Shown here in pieces: positions 51,570 through 61,551 of a DNA stretch of 64,000 nt; positions within the stretch are counted from its first letter, which is position 1; every line of letters begins with the position of its first letter. The position numbers were made by a program, and so were the translations under genes. The stretch comes from Terriglobus aquaticus. Lineage in GTDB: Bacteria > Acidobacteriota > Terriglobia > Terriglobales > Acidobacteriaceae. The notes beneath the pieces are model-generated. The model did not search any database. It worked only from the letters and a program-made list of their open reading frames with translations, and was not told the DNA's origin. The stretch lies in assembly GCF_025685415.1 (NCBI RefSeq), contig NZ_JAGSYB010000001.1, forward strand, positions 2,852,001 to 2,916,000, read 5' to 3'.

Positions 51570-52937
51570 TCAACGCAGGATCATCCGCAGATCGCGGAGG
51601 TTCAGTCCCGTAGCGCCCGTCTCGATCGCGGCACCCATGCGGCGCAGCAACGGATGCGCAGAAAACCGGCCTAGGGCCTCGAGCGCGCGATGCCGCGCCT
51701 CGGCAGAGCGGAAGTCAGCCGACGCGATCACGGCGCCGGCGGCTGGGCTGTTTCCGTCGATGCCATCGGAGCCGCACGAGAGCACGGCGATGTCGCCGTC
51801 CGACTCCGAAAGGCGCGTGGCAGTCTCCAGCACAAAATGCTGGTTGCGGCCGCCGGACGCGCGGCCCTGCAAGCCGGGCGGCAGTCTGACCACCACCTCA
51901 CCCGTGCTGATGAGGCATAGGCGGCCTGAGCCTTTCCCTGACCGGTCCTGCTGTGACTGGAGACTCCGGAAGCGGTCCAGCAGGTACTGCGCTGCTTCGG
52001 CGGCGGGCCAGTCGTCGGGCGTGTTGTCGATCACGGCGGAGTAGCCGCGTTCGCGCGCTGCCTGCGCCGCATGCTCGGCCAGATCGGCCTGGCTGAGTAT
52101 GAGCAGCGCATTCGGGTCGAGGTCGCCGGGCTTGGGCGTCTCGGGCAGGCTTTCCCTTTGAAAGAAGGCCGTAACACTGGCCGGCAAGTGGCCGCTTAGA
52201 TCGTGTTCGCGAAGAATCGCCCGGCAGTCGGCGACAGTGCTGCGATCGGGCAGTGTGGGACCGCTGCTCAGCGCGTCCAGTTGTCCCGGCGGAACATCGC
52301 TCACCAGCAGGCTGATGCTGCGCAGGTGGCGGGCGGCAAGCGCCAGGCGACCACCCTTGACCGCGGAGAAGTGCTTCCGCAAGGCATTGATCTGCACGAT
52401 GGGCGCCGCGCTGTGCACCAGCGCACGGTGGAACGCAGCGGTGTCCTCGACGCTAATGATCGGGTCCAGCGGCAGTTCCACCATGGCGGAAGCGCCTCCG
52501 CTGACTAGGAACAGGCACAACGTCCCTTCGCTCGGTGGTTCGTCGTGCAGCATTCCGAGGATGCATTCCGCCGCGTCTCTCGAGCGTTCGTCGGGCTCTG
52601 GGTGACCGCCGCGGAAGTACTGGACCGACGCGGGCAGCCAGGCTGGACGATCGGGCGCGACCAGGACGCCGCTGATCGTGCGTCCGCCCACGATGTCCTG
52701 CCGCGCAAGCACGGCTCGCAGCATGGGGCCGGCCGCCTTGCCCATGGCGATCACTAGGATTCGGCGGACCCCATCCATTCGCAGAACGGCACGGTCACCC
52801 TCGAAGAGGTCCGCTGGCCCCGTAAACAGCTTGTCTGCAAGCGTGTCTCCAATAGAACACCGCTGCAGGGCCGCGTGAAACAGGGCGCGAGCGTCCCGCT
52901 GCAGCGCAAAGCACGTTGACCCCGCCGATCGTGCCAT
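51570..52937 (-). CDS. Glycerate 2-kinase (MOFRL family)
   Basis: A 455-residue protein of the GckA/TtuD family. The N-terminal half has LVIAMGKAAGPML and FLVSGGASAMVELP (substrate and nucleotide loops). The C-terminal MOFRL segment is GRASGGRNQHFVL and LSCGSDGIDGNSPAAGAV. It phosphorylates glycerate to 2-phosphoglycerate with ATP. Separated by about 150 bases from the divergent hydrolase gene. Confidence 0.93.
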   Translation of the reverse strand: MARSAGSTCFALQRDARALFHAALQRCSIGDTLADKLFTGPADLFEGDRAVLRMDGVRRILVIAMGKAAGPMLRAVLARQDIVGGRTISGVLVAPDRPAWLPASVQYFRGGHPEPDERSRDAAECILGMLHDEPPSEGTLCLFLVSGGASAMVELPLDPIISVEDTAAFHRALVHSAAPIVQINALRKHFSAVKGGRLALAARHLRSISLLVSDVPPGQLDALSSGPTLPDRSTVADCRAILREHDLSGHLPASVTAFFQRESLPETPKPGDLDPNALLILSQADLAEHAAQAARERGYSAVIDNTPDDWPAAEAAQYLLDRFRSLQSQQDRSGKGSGRLCLISTGEVVVRLPPGLQGRASGGRNQHFVLETATRLSESDGDIAVLSCGSDGIDGNSPAAGAVIASADFRSAEARHRALEALGRFSAHPLLRRMGAAIETGATGLNLRDLRMILR

Positions 52938-53085
52938 CGCTCTAGGATGCAGCGCGAGCGCCTTGCCTGTCTTCTCGCTCTCCGGTCTCCCTTCCGGCGC
53001 AGACCGGCGTCCTACACTAGGAAAGGTGCGCGCGACCAGGTTTGCCGACGGCGCGCCACTCGCCGTAAGGAGTTGCTGGAGGGAA

Positions 53086-54321
53086 ATGATCGGTCGATTG
53101 CACGGTTGGAAGCATGTGGTCCGGGGATGCCTCGCGATGTGTCTTGCGGTGAGCGCCTCAACGCTGCGGGCGGCCGCACCGTCTTCGGAACAGGGGCGAC
53201 CAGGCAGCTTTCACGCCGGGGTTCAGGCGCTCGACATTCACCCGGGCGGCGCGCGCAACTGGCGCGGCGCCACTGCCGGCGTGCTGCACTGCATGGTCTG
53301 GTACCCGGCGGACGCCACCGCGACAGAGAACCCGCAGGAGTTCGCGCCGGCCGGACTGCCGCCGCTGTTTCACGCCGGGATCGCGGCGCAGAATGCCTCG
53401 GTGGCGCGCAGCGTCGAGAAACTGCCGCTGGTGGTGTTGAGCCACGGCCTGGGCGGCAGTGCGGACCAGTTTGGCTGGCTCGCCCCTGCCCTGGCGCGAC
53501 GTGGGTACCTGGTGCTGGGTGTGAACCACCCCGGCAACAACACGCTGGAGCCCTACACCGCCGAAGGCGCCCTGCTGTGGGGTGAGCGCGCGCAGGACGT
53601 GTCGGACGCAATTGATGGCCTCCTGGCCAACGCGACCTTTGGCGCGCATGTGGACACGGCGCGCATCGGTGCCGTGGGCTATTCCCTGGGCAGCGAAACC
53701 GTTCTGGCGCTGGCCGGCGCGCGTGTCAACCAGCAGCGCTTCTTCGATTACTGCCTGCAGCACCGCGAAGCTGCCACCTGCGGCATTCCTTCGGTCAGCA
53801 ACGCGACCTCGCCGGCGGAGCTGCTGGCTGCCGTTCGGGCGAGCAGTGCCGAGGCCCTGGCTCACGAAAGCGATTCGCACCGGGACGCCCGCATCCGCGC
53901 CGTGTTTGCCATGGCGCCGCCGCTGGGCGAGGCGTTCTCTGCCGACTCCTTCGACTACGTGAATGTGCCGGTGACCCTGGTTGCTGGCGCGGCCGACACC
54001 CTGGCTCCGCCGGCCAGCAACGCCGAGCGCTTCGCTAACTGGCTGCCGGGCGCAAAGATCGCCGTGCTGCAGGGCGCTGGTCACTACACGTTTCTGGACA
54101 CCTGCACACCCGAGGGTGTGAGTGTGGCTCCGCAGTTCTGCCAGGATCCGCCCAGCGTGAACCGTGACGCCGTGCACACCAAGACGGCCGGCATGGTGCT
54201 CGCATTTTTCGACCGGACCTTGCAATCGCCGGCAGGCTCGCCGGCCAGCCCGGGCAGCAAGCCGGTTCCCTCAGCCATGCTGCCGATGTCGGAATCCGCA
54301 GCCAGAAAGTCGCTGCGATGA
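53086..54321 (+). CDS. Exported alpha/beta hydrolase (PAF-acetylhydrolase/dienelactone hydrolase-like)
   Basis: Start placed at ATG 53086 with GGAGGG just upstream (close spacing); 411 residues. A signal sequence around CLAMCLAVSASTLRA is followed by an alpha/beta hydrolase: LVVLSHGLGGS (oxyanion region), the nucleophile elbow GAVGYSLGSETV with Ser, an Asp in AGAADTLAPP and a His in GAGHYTF. It probably cleaves an ester in the periplasm; substrate unknown. Its stop overlaps the next gene (ATGA). Confidence 0.85.
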   Translation: MIGRLHGWKHVVRGCLAMCLAVSASTLRAAAPSSEQGRPGSFHAGVQALDIHPGGARNWRGATAGVLHCMVWYPADATATENPQEFAPAGLPPLFHAGIAAQNASVARSVEKLPLVVLSHGLGGSADQFGWLAPALARRGYLVLGVNHPGNNTLEPYTAEGALLWGERAQDVSDAIDGLLANATFGAHVDTARIGAVGYSLGSETVLALAGARVNQQRFFDYCLQHREAATCGIPSVSNATSPAELLAAVRASSAEALAHESDSHRDARIRAVFAMAPPLGEAFSADSFDYVNVPVTLVAGAADTLAPPASNAERFANWLPGAKIAVLQGAGHYTFLDTCTPEGVSVAPQFCQDPPSVNRDAVHTKTAGMVLAFFDRTLQSPAGSPASPGSKPVPSAMLPMSESAARKSLR

Positions 54322-55406
54322 GTAGTGCCTCGGTCGTTCCGCTGCGCGTCGCCGTGGTGGGATGCGGCGCGTTTGGCCGCAATCACCTGCGCGTGTACCA
54401 GACGCTTGCTACCTCCGGCGTGCCGGTGCAGGTGGTCGCGCTGGTCGATCCGAATCCGGGCGCGCGCGAACTGGCTGTGCGCGACCACGGCCTGCCAGCC
54501 TTTGCAACGGTGGCAGATCTGCTCGCGGCGAACCTCAGCCTCGACGCCGCAAGCGTCTGCACGCCCACGGTGCACCACGCGGACAGCGCCGTTGCGTTGC
54601 TGGAGGCGGGCGTCGACGTGCTGATCGAAAAGCCGATCGCACCCTCGCTAGCCGATGCCGATCGCATTCTCGCCGCCGCGGCCGGGCATGCGCGCGTGGT
54701 GCAGGTGGGTCACCTGGAACGCTTCAATCCTGCCGTGACTGCGGCGCTGCCGCTGCTGCACCGGCCCATGTTCTTTGAGGCGCACCGGCTGTCTGTCTTT
54801 ACTCCGCGCTCGCTGGACGTGGACGTGGTGCTGGACTTGATGATCCACGATCTGGATGTGGTGCTGGCGTTGGCCGACTCAACCGTGCGCGAGGTACGCG
54901 CCGTGGGCCTGCCCGTACTCTCGCGCGAGGTCGACATTGCCAACGCGCGCGTGGAGTTTGAATCCGGAGCCGTGGCCAACTTTACGGCGTCGCGCGTCTC
55001 CACGGAGCGGGTGCGCAAGCTGCGCTTCTTTCAGCCGCACCAGTATCTGTCGCTCGACTTCGCCCGACAGGATCTGCTGATGATCGACGTGACCGCTGCC
55101 GCATCGCTCACCCCACAACAATTGGAAGCGTTGCTGGCTGGCAGCGGTAAGAGTGAGGTCGCCGCGGCGGAGGCGAAGCCGGATAGACCGGCGGGAGCGG
55201 AGCATCCCTCGGCAGGCCTGTCCCTGCGCAAGGTGCCCACAGAACCGGGCGAGCCCTTGCGCCTGGAGATTGAAGCCTTCCTGAGCGCGGTTCGCACCCG
55301 CGAGACGCCTCGCGTCAGCGGCGCCGCCGCACGCGATGCGCTGGCGTTGGCCCTCGCCATCCAGGACAGCATTCGCGATCATCGCTCTCGCAGCGGCCTG
55401 GTCTAA
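54318..55406 (+). CDS. Gfo/Idh/MocA-family oxidoreductase
   Basis: A 362-residue NAD(P)-dependent dehydrogenase. The Rossmann motif VVGCGAFGRNHLR is at the N-terminus, with the family EKPIAPS motif near residue 100 and DLMIHDLD, holding the catalytic His, in the middle. Similar proteins oxidise or reduce sugars and inositols. Translationally coupled to the preceding hydrolase. Substrate not determinable. Confidence 0.9.
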   Translation: MSSASVVPLRVAVVGCGAFGRNHLRVYQTLATSGVPVQVVALVDPNPGARELAVRDHGLPAFATVADLLAANLSLDAASVCTPTVHHADSAVALLEAGVDVLIEKPIAPSLADADRILAAAAGHARVVQVGHLERFNPAVTAALPLLHRPMFFEAHRLSVFTPRSLDVDVVLDLMIHDLDVVLALADSTVREVRAVGLPVLSREVDIANARVEFESGAVANFTASRVSTERVRKLRFFQPHQYLSLDFARQDLLMIDVTAAASLTPQQLEALLAGSGKSEVAAAEAKPDRPAGAEHPSAGLSLRKVPTEPGEPLRLEIEAFLSAVRTRETPRVSGAAARDALALALAIQDSIRDHRSRSGLV

Positions 55407-55508
55407 CCAAGCTCCGCGTCACGAAGAACGCCTTGCGCTGCATGCGGCGGCAGCGTCGGTGCGGAAACTTGGCGCATGCCGCAAAGCATCTTCTAGAATG
55501 GAAGCAGT

Positions 55509-55585
55509 CGGGGCGTAGCGCAGCCTGGTAGCGCATCTGCTTTGGGAGCAGAGGGTCGGGGGTTCGAATCCCTCCGCCCCGACCA
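55509..55585 (+). tRNA. tRNA-Pro (anticodon UGG)
   Basis: A 77-base cloverleaf with encoded 3' CCA. Acceptor stem CGGGGCG/CGCCCCG, D arm GTAGCGCAGCCTGGTAGCG, anticodon arm CTGCT-TTGGGAG-CAG with TGG anticodon, and T arm GGGGGTTCGAATCCCTC. UGG reads proline codons. Confidence 0.96.
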
Positions 55586-55701
55586 TTACTCTCCACGTCT
55601 TAAGGCTGGGCAGCAGTTTTCCGCGCTTGCAGAAGCCAAGCTTCTCGCGCTGGTCCCACTTGCTGACCGGGAACAACCGGTCTCGCGCATAACGAGGATG
55701 G

Positions 55702-57303
55702 CTACTGAGGCATTCGCGCGCCGCGGCGTTGCAGGATGCGGTAGGCATAGGGCTGCTCGGGCCGGCTCCACAGCCGAAGTGGCTGCACCGGGTGGCGCTC
55801 CAGAAGCACGTCGTACTCCGCCAGTGTGTTCTGCATCCACGGCCAGCCGGTGTACTTGTCAAAGGTTCGCGCGCCCGTGAAGCAGTTGCTGTCCGTGAGC
55901 ACAACGATCTGCGGTGGGCGCTCAGTCCACTCCTGTTGCAGCAGTGCGCGCTGTTGCTGCACGACAGGCTTGCTGCCGTCCAGCAGGTAGCAGTCGTAGA
56001 GGAAGCCAGTGGTTTGCGTCAGCCGCGCTTCGTACATGGCTCCAATGCATGGGCCCGCCGTGTCCAGGCACTGCACTCGCCGGTCGAAGGGCGTAGCGCC
56101 GCGTGCGACCAAGTCGTGTCGCAGATCCGCATAAGGGTCCGCGTGGCTGAAGTGCGAGCTCCGCATCAGAAACACCGCCATCAAAACGATGGCACAGCCC
56201 AGCGCAGCCAGAGTCGCCGTGACTGAGAGGCGAGGCCGCACCGTTGACTGAGAACCTTGATTCGGTGCGATGTCCAAGTCCTGCAGCACCGCCCAAAGCC
56301 TCGATCCGCACAATAAGGACACCCAGAGCAGAAACGGGTAGCGCTGATAGGGAAAACCCTTGCCCTGGATCGCGTACGAGACCAGCCCGGCCGCCGCACC
56401 TAGCGCGAATAGCGTGTCCGTGGGCATCCACCATATGCGTGCCCGAGTGCATGCTGCCAATGCTGCAAGCAGCAGGAACGGCAGCACCGGCGACCACATG
56501 TGCCCCAGCAGAAACCCGATTGAGCGGCGCTCCAGACTGGCGTGGTAGGCGATCAATCCGCTGAGGTCGTGCAGAAACGCGCCTGTCGCTCCGAAGTGGT
56601 GCAGGTACGCCGCGCACAGCAGCACAGGCACACAGCCGCCTAGAATCGCGGCCGCAACCACGGCAACGGATCGCCTTGCCGCAACCCCCTTCCGCCCGGA
56701 AACGCAGAGCCAAACCAGCACAGCAATCGGGAACAGGATAGCCGGCGGCTTGATGCACGCCGCCGCCGTGCTCAGCGCGCCAAAGAGGCCTGCTATCCCA
56801 AACTGCCGAAGCTGCGGCCGCGTCTCCGGCGAGGTGGACGCGTCGCAGAACCCGCCGCCCAGCAGAGCGCAACCGGCCGCAACCTGCAACACCGTTACCA
56901 GCAAGTCGCGCTGGCCGGCCATATGAATGCCATCCTGCAGATGGACCGTGGCGAACAGCGCGCCCGCGAACAGGCCTGCGGCAGAGCCACGGCTACGCAG
57001 CATGTGCCAACTGCATGCCACCGCAGCCAGCACCAGAAATCCGTCATACAGCCGCCAGCCTGCAGCGCCAGCGCCGAACACCGTCATCGCGGCCTGCTCG
57101 CTGATGTAGGTCAGCGGCAGGTTCATCTCTGCCACATCACGGTACGGTGCGAAGCCGTGTCCTGTGAGCCACACCACGTAGTGCATCAGCACCGAATCGC
57201 CCACCAGCGGCCAGTGGCTCCCAATCGCAAACGTGGCCAGCAGCGAGACAAGGCTGACCGCAGCCAGCCCTGTTTCGATCAAGCGTCGCCTCATCCGTTC
57301 CAC
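55702..57303 (-). CDS. Polytopic membrane glycosyltransferase (GT-C/ArnT-like)
   Basis: A 533-residue protein, GTG 57303 or ATG 57294 as start. It has about eleven transmembrane helices and an early periplasmic loop with GDSVLMHYVVWLTGHGFAPYRDVAEMN, whose acidic residues match the catalytic loop of GT39/GT83-type enzymes using lipid-linked sugars. The C-terminal periplasmic domain is about 150 residues. Substrate unknown. Probably acts in envelope polysaccharide or lipid modification. Confidence 0.78.
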   Translation of the reverse strand: MERMRRRLIETGLAAVSLVSLLATFAIGSHWPLVGDSVLMHYVVWLTGHGFAPYRDVAEMNLPLTYISEQAAMTVFGAGAAGWRLYDGFLVLAAVACSWHMLRSRGSAAGLFAGALFATVHLQDGIHMAGQRDLLVTVLQVAAGCALLGGGFCDASTSPETRPQLRQFGIAGLFGALSTAAACIKPPAILFPIAVLVWLCVSGRKGVAARRSVAVVAAAILGGCVPVLLCAAYLHHFGATGAFLHDLSGLIAYHASLERRSIGFLLGHMWSPVLPFLLLAALAACTRARIWWMPTDTLFALGAAAGLVSYAIQGKGFPYQRYPFLLWVSLLCGSRLWAVLQDLDIAPNQGSQSTVRPRLSVTATLAALGCAIVLMAVFLMRSSHFSHADPYADLRHDLVARGATPFDRRVQCLDTAGPCIGAMYEARLTQTTGFLYDCYLLDGSKPVVQQQRALLQQEWTERPPQIVVLTDSNCFTGARTFDKYTGWPWMQNTLAEYDVLLERHPVQPLRLWSRPEQPYAYRILQRRGARMPQ

Positions 57304-57343
57304 GATACCGGGTTCGACTCGCGGCGCGGACGCACCGGGGTCA

Positions 57344-58165
57344 TCAGATTGCCGCGATCCCCGCCTTGACCAGGATGAAGAGGAGCCATACGCCGAAGAC
57401 CATGGCGAGGCTGCTCGACCTCTTCACGCGCGCGACGATCGCGCCACCCAGCCCCAGCAGAAAAGCCTGCCAAATGCTGAACACGTCGATAGAAGAGAGC
57501 AGCGACTTCAGAAACGGCCCGGTGCCTGTAGGCAGGTAGTACCCGATGTTGGTACCTGCCATGTTGTTGATGTTGAAATTTTCCGGGTCGCCTGCAAACA
57601 GCGTCGCGATGATGATGGCGTAGAACAGCAGCGCTGGCAGGGCGGCATACATTGCGACCGCGAACATTCCCGGATAGGTTGAGCTGCCGCCCAGGATGAA
57701 GTTGCAGCCCACCCAGATCAGCAGCGCCAGGAAGGCCGGGAAGATCAGGAACGAGATCGGGCCTGAAAACAGGCCTACCCGCATGAAGGTGCTGGTCATC
57801 TTCATCGCTCCGACGCGCTGGTCGGCTGGCATGTTCTCAAACTTCGCTGCCTGCGATGAGTTGTTTCGAATAGCGTTTTCCGCCAGCGTGTCTGGTCCCA
57901 CGCGCTTCTGCACGGCTGCGCCGAATACGAGGCTGCAAAGCACAAGCAGGATGTACGGCAGCCACCACGAACGGTTTCGACGGATGTCCGCAAAGGTGCG
58001 GGACGGCGCGAAAAAAGTGTCGATCACGCGTTGCCCCTGGCTGAGCGGCGGCACCGAGTCATACTCATCCTGCCGCGGTGGGATCACACCAGGGCCGTAC
58101 GTGAGAGGGGGAACAGCGGCGGTTGCGACAGGTTCAGGCGAGGACACAAACTGCGGATCGGACAT
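57344..58165 (-). CDS. Yip1-family membrane protein
   Basis: 273 residues from ATG 58165 (GGAGA seven bases upstream). A Pro-rich cytoplasmic start and RVIDTFFAPSRTFADIRRNRSWWLPYILL lead to five membrane helices, typical of bacterial YIP1 proteins, whose function is unknown. Frame upstream of this ATG overlaps the divergent gene and is not coding. It lies 90 bases from the divergent glycosyltransferase gene. Confidence 0.83.
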   Translation of the reverse strand: MSDPQFVSSPEPVATAAVPPLTYGPGVIPPRQDEYDSVPPLSQGQRVIDTFFAPSRTFADIRRNRSWWLPYILLVLCSLVFGAAVQKRVGPDTLAENAIRNNSSQAAKFENMPADQRVGAMKMTSTFMRVGLFSGPISFLIFPAFLALLIWVGCNFILGGSSTYPGMFAVAMYAALPALLFYAIIIATLFAGDPENFNINNMAGTNIGYYLPTGTGPFLKSLLSSIDVFSIWQAFLLGLGGAIVARVKRSSSLAMVFGVWLLFILVKAGIAAI

Positions 58166-58255
58166 ACACGTTCTCCGTCGTTTCCGGATGGATCTTGGTG
58201 GATGCACCGGATTGTAGCGCGGCGCACATCGCGCGGTGAGAACATAAAGACACCC

Positions 58256-59542
58256 ATGGATTTTGAGCATCCTGAATCGCACGACAAACGCCTGCTCTGG
58301 TACGCGCTGGGCTCGTTCCTGCTGGTTAACGTCGGCATCTGGGCGGTGTACCACTTGCTCCATCTGGGCAGTCCCGCCAACATGAAGGGCGACTGGATCA
58401 GCTTCGTGCACGTGCGGCAATGGACTGATTCGTGGCTGCCCATGCTTAAGTCGCTGGACTACTTTCACGACCATCCGAACGAGCCCATCTACTACGCCAA
58501 GCTGTACGACACGCTGATCTATCCCCTGCCGTCGCTGCTGCCCATGGTGCTGCTGCGCAAGATCGGCCTGCAGCCGCATGAACTCCGCATCCTCGCGGTG
58601 CTGAGCTGGCTGGCGTGCTGGGGCGTACTCGGGTTCTCGCTCCTGCTGGCGCGCGTGGAGCTGCGCCGTCGCGGAGGTTCGCTCTCGTTCGCTTCGGTGC
58701 TTGCAGTTGCGGTGATCTGGGCTGGGTTTTACCCACTGTTCAAGGGGTATGCGCTGGGCAATGCAAGCACCTTTCTGTCGTGCGCCTTTGCCGCGCTGCT
58801 GTGGGCCTGGGCGCGCGGATCGGAACGCGCAGCGGGCGTGCTGATCGCCGCGATGACGATGGTGAAGCCGCAGTTCGTTCTGCTGGTGGTGTGGATGGCT
58901 CTGCGGAAAAAGTGGGGAGCGCTGGCAAGCTGCCTGATCTTCGCCGGTGTGCTCTTTGCCATTTCGTTCGCGTACTTCGGCGCGCACAACAACCTGGACT
59001 ACATCGGCATCCTCGCTTCGCTGAGTCACAAGGCGCAGTCGCACTTCGCCAACCAGAGCATGTTTGGCACGCTGAACCGCATGACCTTCCACGGCGAGAA
59101 CCTGCCGTACCATCCGTTCGTCTACTCGCCCAACATTCCGTGGATCTATCGCGCCACGGTACTCACTTCCCTGCTGCTGACCGCGCTTGGCCTGTTCTTT
59201 CCGTGGGGCAAGTTGCGTGGATCAGCGGGTGACCTGGGCGCGATGACAATCCTCAGCGTCGCCGCCTCGCCCATGGCCTGGGAACACCACTACGGCGTCG
59301 TCTTCGCCGTGCTGGCCTGGGCATGGTTCGCGTATGGAGCGTGGCAGGTGCGGCGGCCGTGGCTGCTGGCACTCGCGGCGTTCCTCACCTGCAATGCGCT
59401 CAGCCCGATTCACCAGTTCCTGTCCGCAAAGGTGGGCTGGAACGTGCTGCAGTCATACCTGTACTTCGGCGCACTGCTTCTGGTCTTTCTGCTGATGCGG
59501 CTGGCCCGCAGCGAAACGCGCGGCGAGCCCGTGCGGATGTAG
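58256..59542 (+). CDS. GT87/DUF2029-type membrane glycosyltransferase
   Basis: A 428-residue polytopic protein from ATG 58256. About ten membrane helices; a periplasmic loop after the first helix contains KGDWISFVHVRQW, and MTMVKPQF and SPMAWEHHYG are typical of polyprenol-phosphate-mannose-dependent transferases (GT87). It would transfer a sugar to a lipid or glycan at the outer face of the inner membrane. Specific product unknown. Confidence 0.8.
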   Translation: MDFEHPESHDKRLLWYALGSFLLVNVGIWAVYHLLHLGSPANMKGDWISFVHVRQWTDSWLPMLKSLDYFHDHPNEPIYYAKLYDTLIYPLPSLLPMVLLRKIGLQPHELRILAVLSWLACWGVLGFSLLLARVELRRRGGSLSFASVLAVAVIWAGFYPLFKGYALGNASTFLSCAFAALLWAWARGSERAAGVLIAAMTMVKPQFVLLVVWMALRKKWGALASCLIFAGVLFAISFAYFGAHNNLDYIGILASLSHKAQSHFANQSMFGTLNRMTFHGENLPYHPFVYSPNIPWIYRATVLTSLLLTALGLFFPWGKLRGSAGDLGAMTILSVAASPMAWEHHYGVVFAVLAWAWFAYGAWQVRRPWLLALAAFLTCNALSPIHQFLSAKVGWNVLQSYLYFGALLLVFLLMRLARSETRGEPVRM

Positions 59543-59552
59543 GCTTGCAGGC

Positions 59553-60653
59553 ATGGCTTACCCCATCCAGCCACCCGTGCTGCCCATGCTCGCCAAGCGC
59601 ATCGACGCGATTCCGACCGCGCCCGGCTTCCAGTTTGAGCCGAAGTGGGATGGCTTTCGCACGATCATCTTTCGCGATGGCGACGACCTGCTGATTCAGA
59701 GCCGCGACGGCAAACCGCTGGATCGCTACTTCCCAGAGTTGCGTGCCGCGCTGCTGGAGCAACTGCCCGCGCGCTGCGTGCTGGATGGCGAGATCGTCAT
59801 CGCACGCGCCGACGCGCATGGCGGCACCGCGCTCGATTTCGACGCGCTGCAACTCCGCATCCACCCCGCCGCCTCGCGGATCAAGCTGCTGGCGGAGCAG
59901 ACGCCGACCAGCATCGTCTTCTTCGACCTGCTTGCCCTGGACGATCGCGACATGCAGCAGACGTCCTTCGCCGAACGCCGCCGCGAGCTGGAGCAGTTGC
60001 TGCGCGACGCAAAGCCACCGCTGCACCTGACACCGGCGACCGAGGACATCGCCGTTGCCGAGGACTGGTTTCGCCGCTTCGAAGGCGCGGGCCTGGACGG
60101 CCTGATTGCGAAGCCGCTGGACGGGCTGTATGCGCCGGACAAGCGCACCCAGTTCAAGGTGAAGCACGAGCGCGATTGCGACTGCGTGGTCGCGGGTTTT
60201 CGCTGGCACAAGAACGGCGAAGGCACGCACGTGGGCTCGCTGTTGCTGGGCCTGTACGACGATGCCGGCGCGCTGCAGCACGTGGGCGTGTGCGCCAGCT
60301 TCACCGAGGCGAAGCGCCGGGACCTGGTCGACAAGCTCGCGCCCTACCGCAAGAACGCACTCGAGAACCACCCGTGGGCACATTGGTCAGGCTCCGACGC
60401 GGACACCTCGAGCAACGCGGAACAGCGCGTGCCCGGAGCCAAGTCACGCTGGAACCAGCACAAAGACCTGAGCTGGATCGCGTTGCGGCCGGAGCTGGTG
60501 GTCGAGGTCGCCTACGAACACATGCAGGGCAATCGGTTTCGCCACCTGGCCCACTTTCGCCGGTGGCGCACGGACAAGCCGCCCGCCGCATGCACCTACG
60601 CGCAACTGGAAGTGGTGCCGCCACAGGAACTGATGGAACTCTTCGGCCGCTAG
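59553..60653 (+). CDS. ATP-dependent DNA ligase (LigC-like)
   Basis: A 366-residue ligase without polymerase or nuclease domains. The adenylated lysine is Lys31 in EPKWDGFR; CVLDGEIVIA is motif III, EGLIAKP-like GLDGLIAKP is motif IV, and FKVKHERDCDCVV is motif V. LigC and LigD ligase domains are known in bacterial end-joining and repair. No Ku gene is in the window. It starts 11 bases after the GT87 gene. Confidence 0.92.
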   Translation: MAYPIQPPVLPMLAKRIDAIPTAPGFQFEPKWDGFRTIIFRDGDDLLIQSRDGKPLDRYFPELRAALLEQLPARCVLDGEIVIARADAHGGTALDFDALQLRIHPAASRIKLLAEQTPTSIVFFDLLALDDRDMQQTSFAERRRELEQLLRDAKPPLHLTPATEDIAVAEDWFRRFEGAGLDGLIAKPLDGLYAPDKRTQFKVKHERDCDCVVAGFRWHKNGEGTHVGSLLLGLYDDAGALQHVGVCASFTEAKRRDLVDKLAPYRKNALENHPWAHWSGSDADTSSNAEQRVPGAKSRWNQHKDLSWIALRPELVVEVAYEHMQGNRFRHLAHFRRWRTDKPPAACTYAQLEVVPPQELMELFGR

Positions 60654-60675
60654 GCTCGCGGCATCGGGAAGAAGC

Positions 60676-61551
60676 CTAATCCAGCCGCACGAGGTACGCC
60701 TGCGCATCCGGCTCGGCCACTCGAATGCTCTGCGCGATGGCTGTCGCGTGAGCACGGTCGCTACTGACGGGATTGATGCGGACCCACATCCCCGTAGCCC
60801 CCGCAAACTCGATCACCTTGGCCGAAGTGCTGTATTGCCGCGACAGGTCGGCGCGCAATCTGTCGGCGTTCCCCTGGTCCACAAACGCACCGACCTGCAC
60901 GCACCACCGTCCCGTGGGCGAAACATCGGGCCGCATCTGCAGGATCTCGATGCTCACGCGCGCGACGCCCATGCGGTACACGCCCGATGCCTTGGCCGCG
61001 GCGGTGGAAAGATCCAGCACACGCCCGCGCACAAACGGACCGCGATCGGTCACGCGCACGTCCACCGTTTGTCCGGTGGCAAGATTCGTCACACGCAGCA
61101 GCGTTCCCAAAGGCAGCGTGCGATGCGCCGCGGTCAGGCTGTTGCCGTCGTACACGTCACCATTCGCACTGCGATGTCCGCTGGGTGCATACCAACTGGC
61201 CAGGCCCGTCTCAACCCTGCCGGTCGGAACCGCGTTATCGTCGGTGCGCGGAACGGTGCGGCTGGGCGGCGCGGGCGTGGGCGTGCGGCGCGCGGAACCT
61301 TCACCTGCCGAAGGCGAACGGCGCACCGGTGGCGGAGCAGGGTAGGTGTTGCGGCTGCGCTGCACCTTTTTGTGGCATCCACTCAGCAGCAGTACGAACA
61401 TGGCCAGCAACACGCCCGCCGCCGTGCGGAGGCGGTCGGCGCGGACGTGCCACGAGTGTGTTGCGTCAGGCGTTCGCAGGTTCGCCGCAGCGTCAGCGCA
61501 GGGCGCCACCAGCTTGTGGTGTTGCTGGCCCTGCGCACACCGGCCGGTCAC
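60676..61551 (-). CDS. RlpA-family lipoprotein (double-psi beta-barrel plus SPOR)
   Basis: A 291-residue protein starting at GTG 61551, which overlaps the stop of the preceding small gene. The lipobox LLLSGC near residue 58 marks a lipoprotein, preceded by an unusually long N-region; a later start is possible. A Pro-rich linker is followed by the RlpA barrel (ETGLASWYAPSGHRSANGDVYD, TDRGPFV) and a C-terminal SPOR domain (WCVQVGAFVDQGNADRL). RlpA cleaves or binds septal peptidoglycan. Confidence 0.87.
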   Translation of the reverse strand: MTGRCAQGQQHHKLVAPCADAAANLRTPDATHSWHVRADRLRTAAGVLLAMFVLLLSGCHKKVQRSRNTYPAPPPVRRSPSAGEGSARRTPTPAPPSRTVPRTDDNAVPTGRVETGLASWYAPSGHRSANGDVYDGNSLTAAHRTLPLGTLLRVTNLATGQTVDVRVTDRGPFVRGRVLDLSTAAAKASGVYRMGVARVSIEILQMRPDVSPTGRWCVQVGAFVDQGNADRLRADLSRQYSTSAKVIEFAGATGMWVRINPVSSDRAHATAIAQSIRVAEPDAQAYLVRLD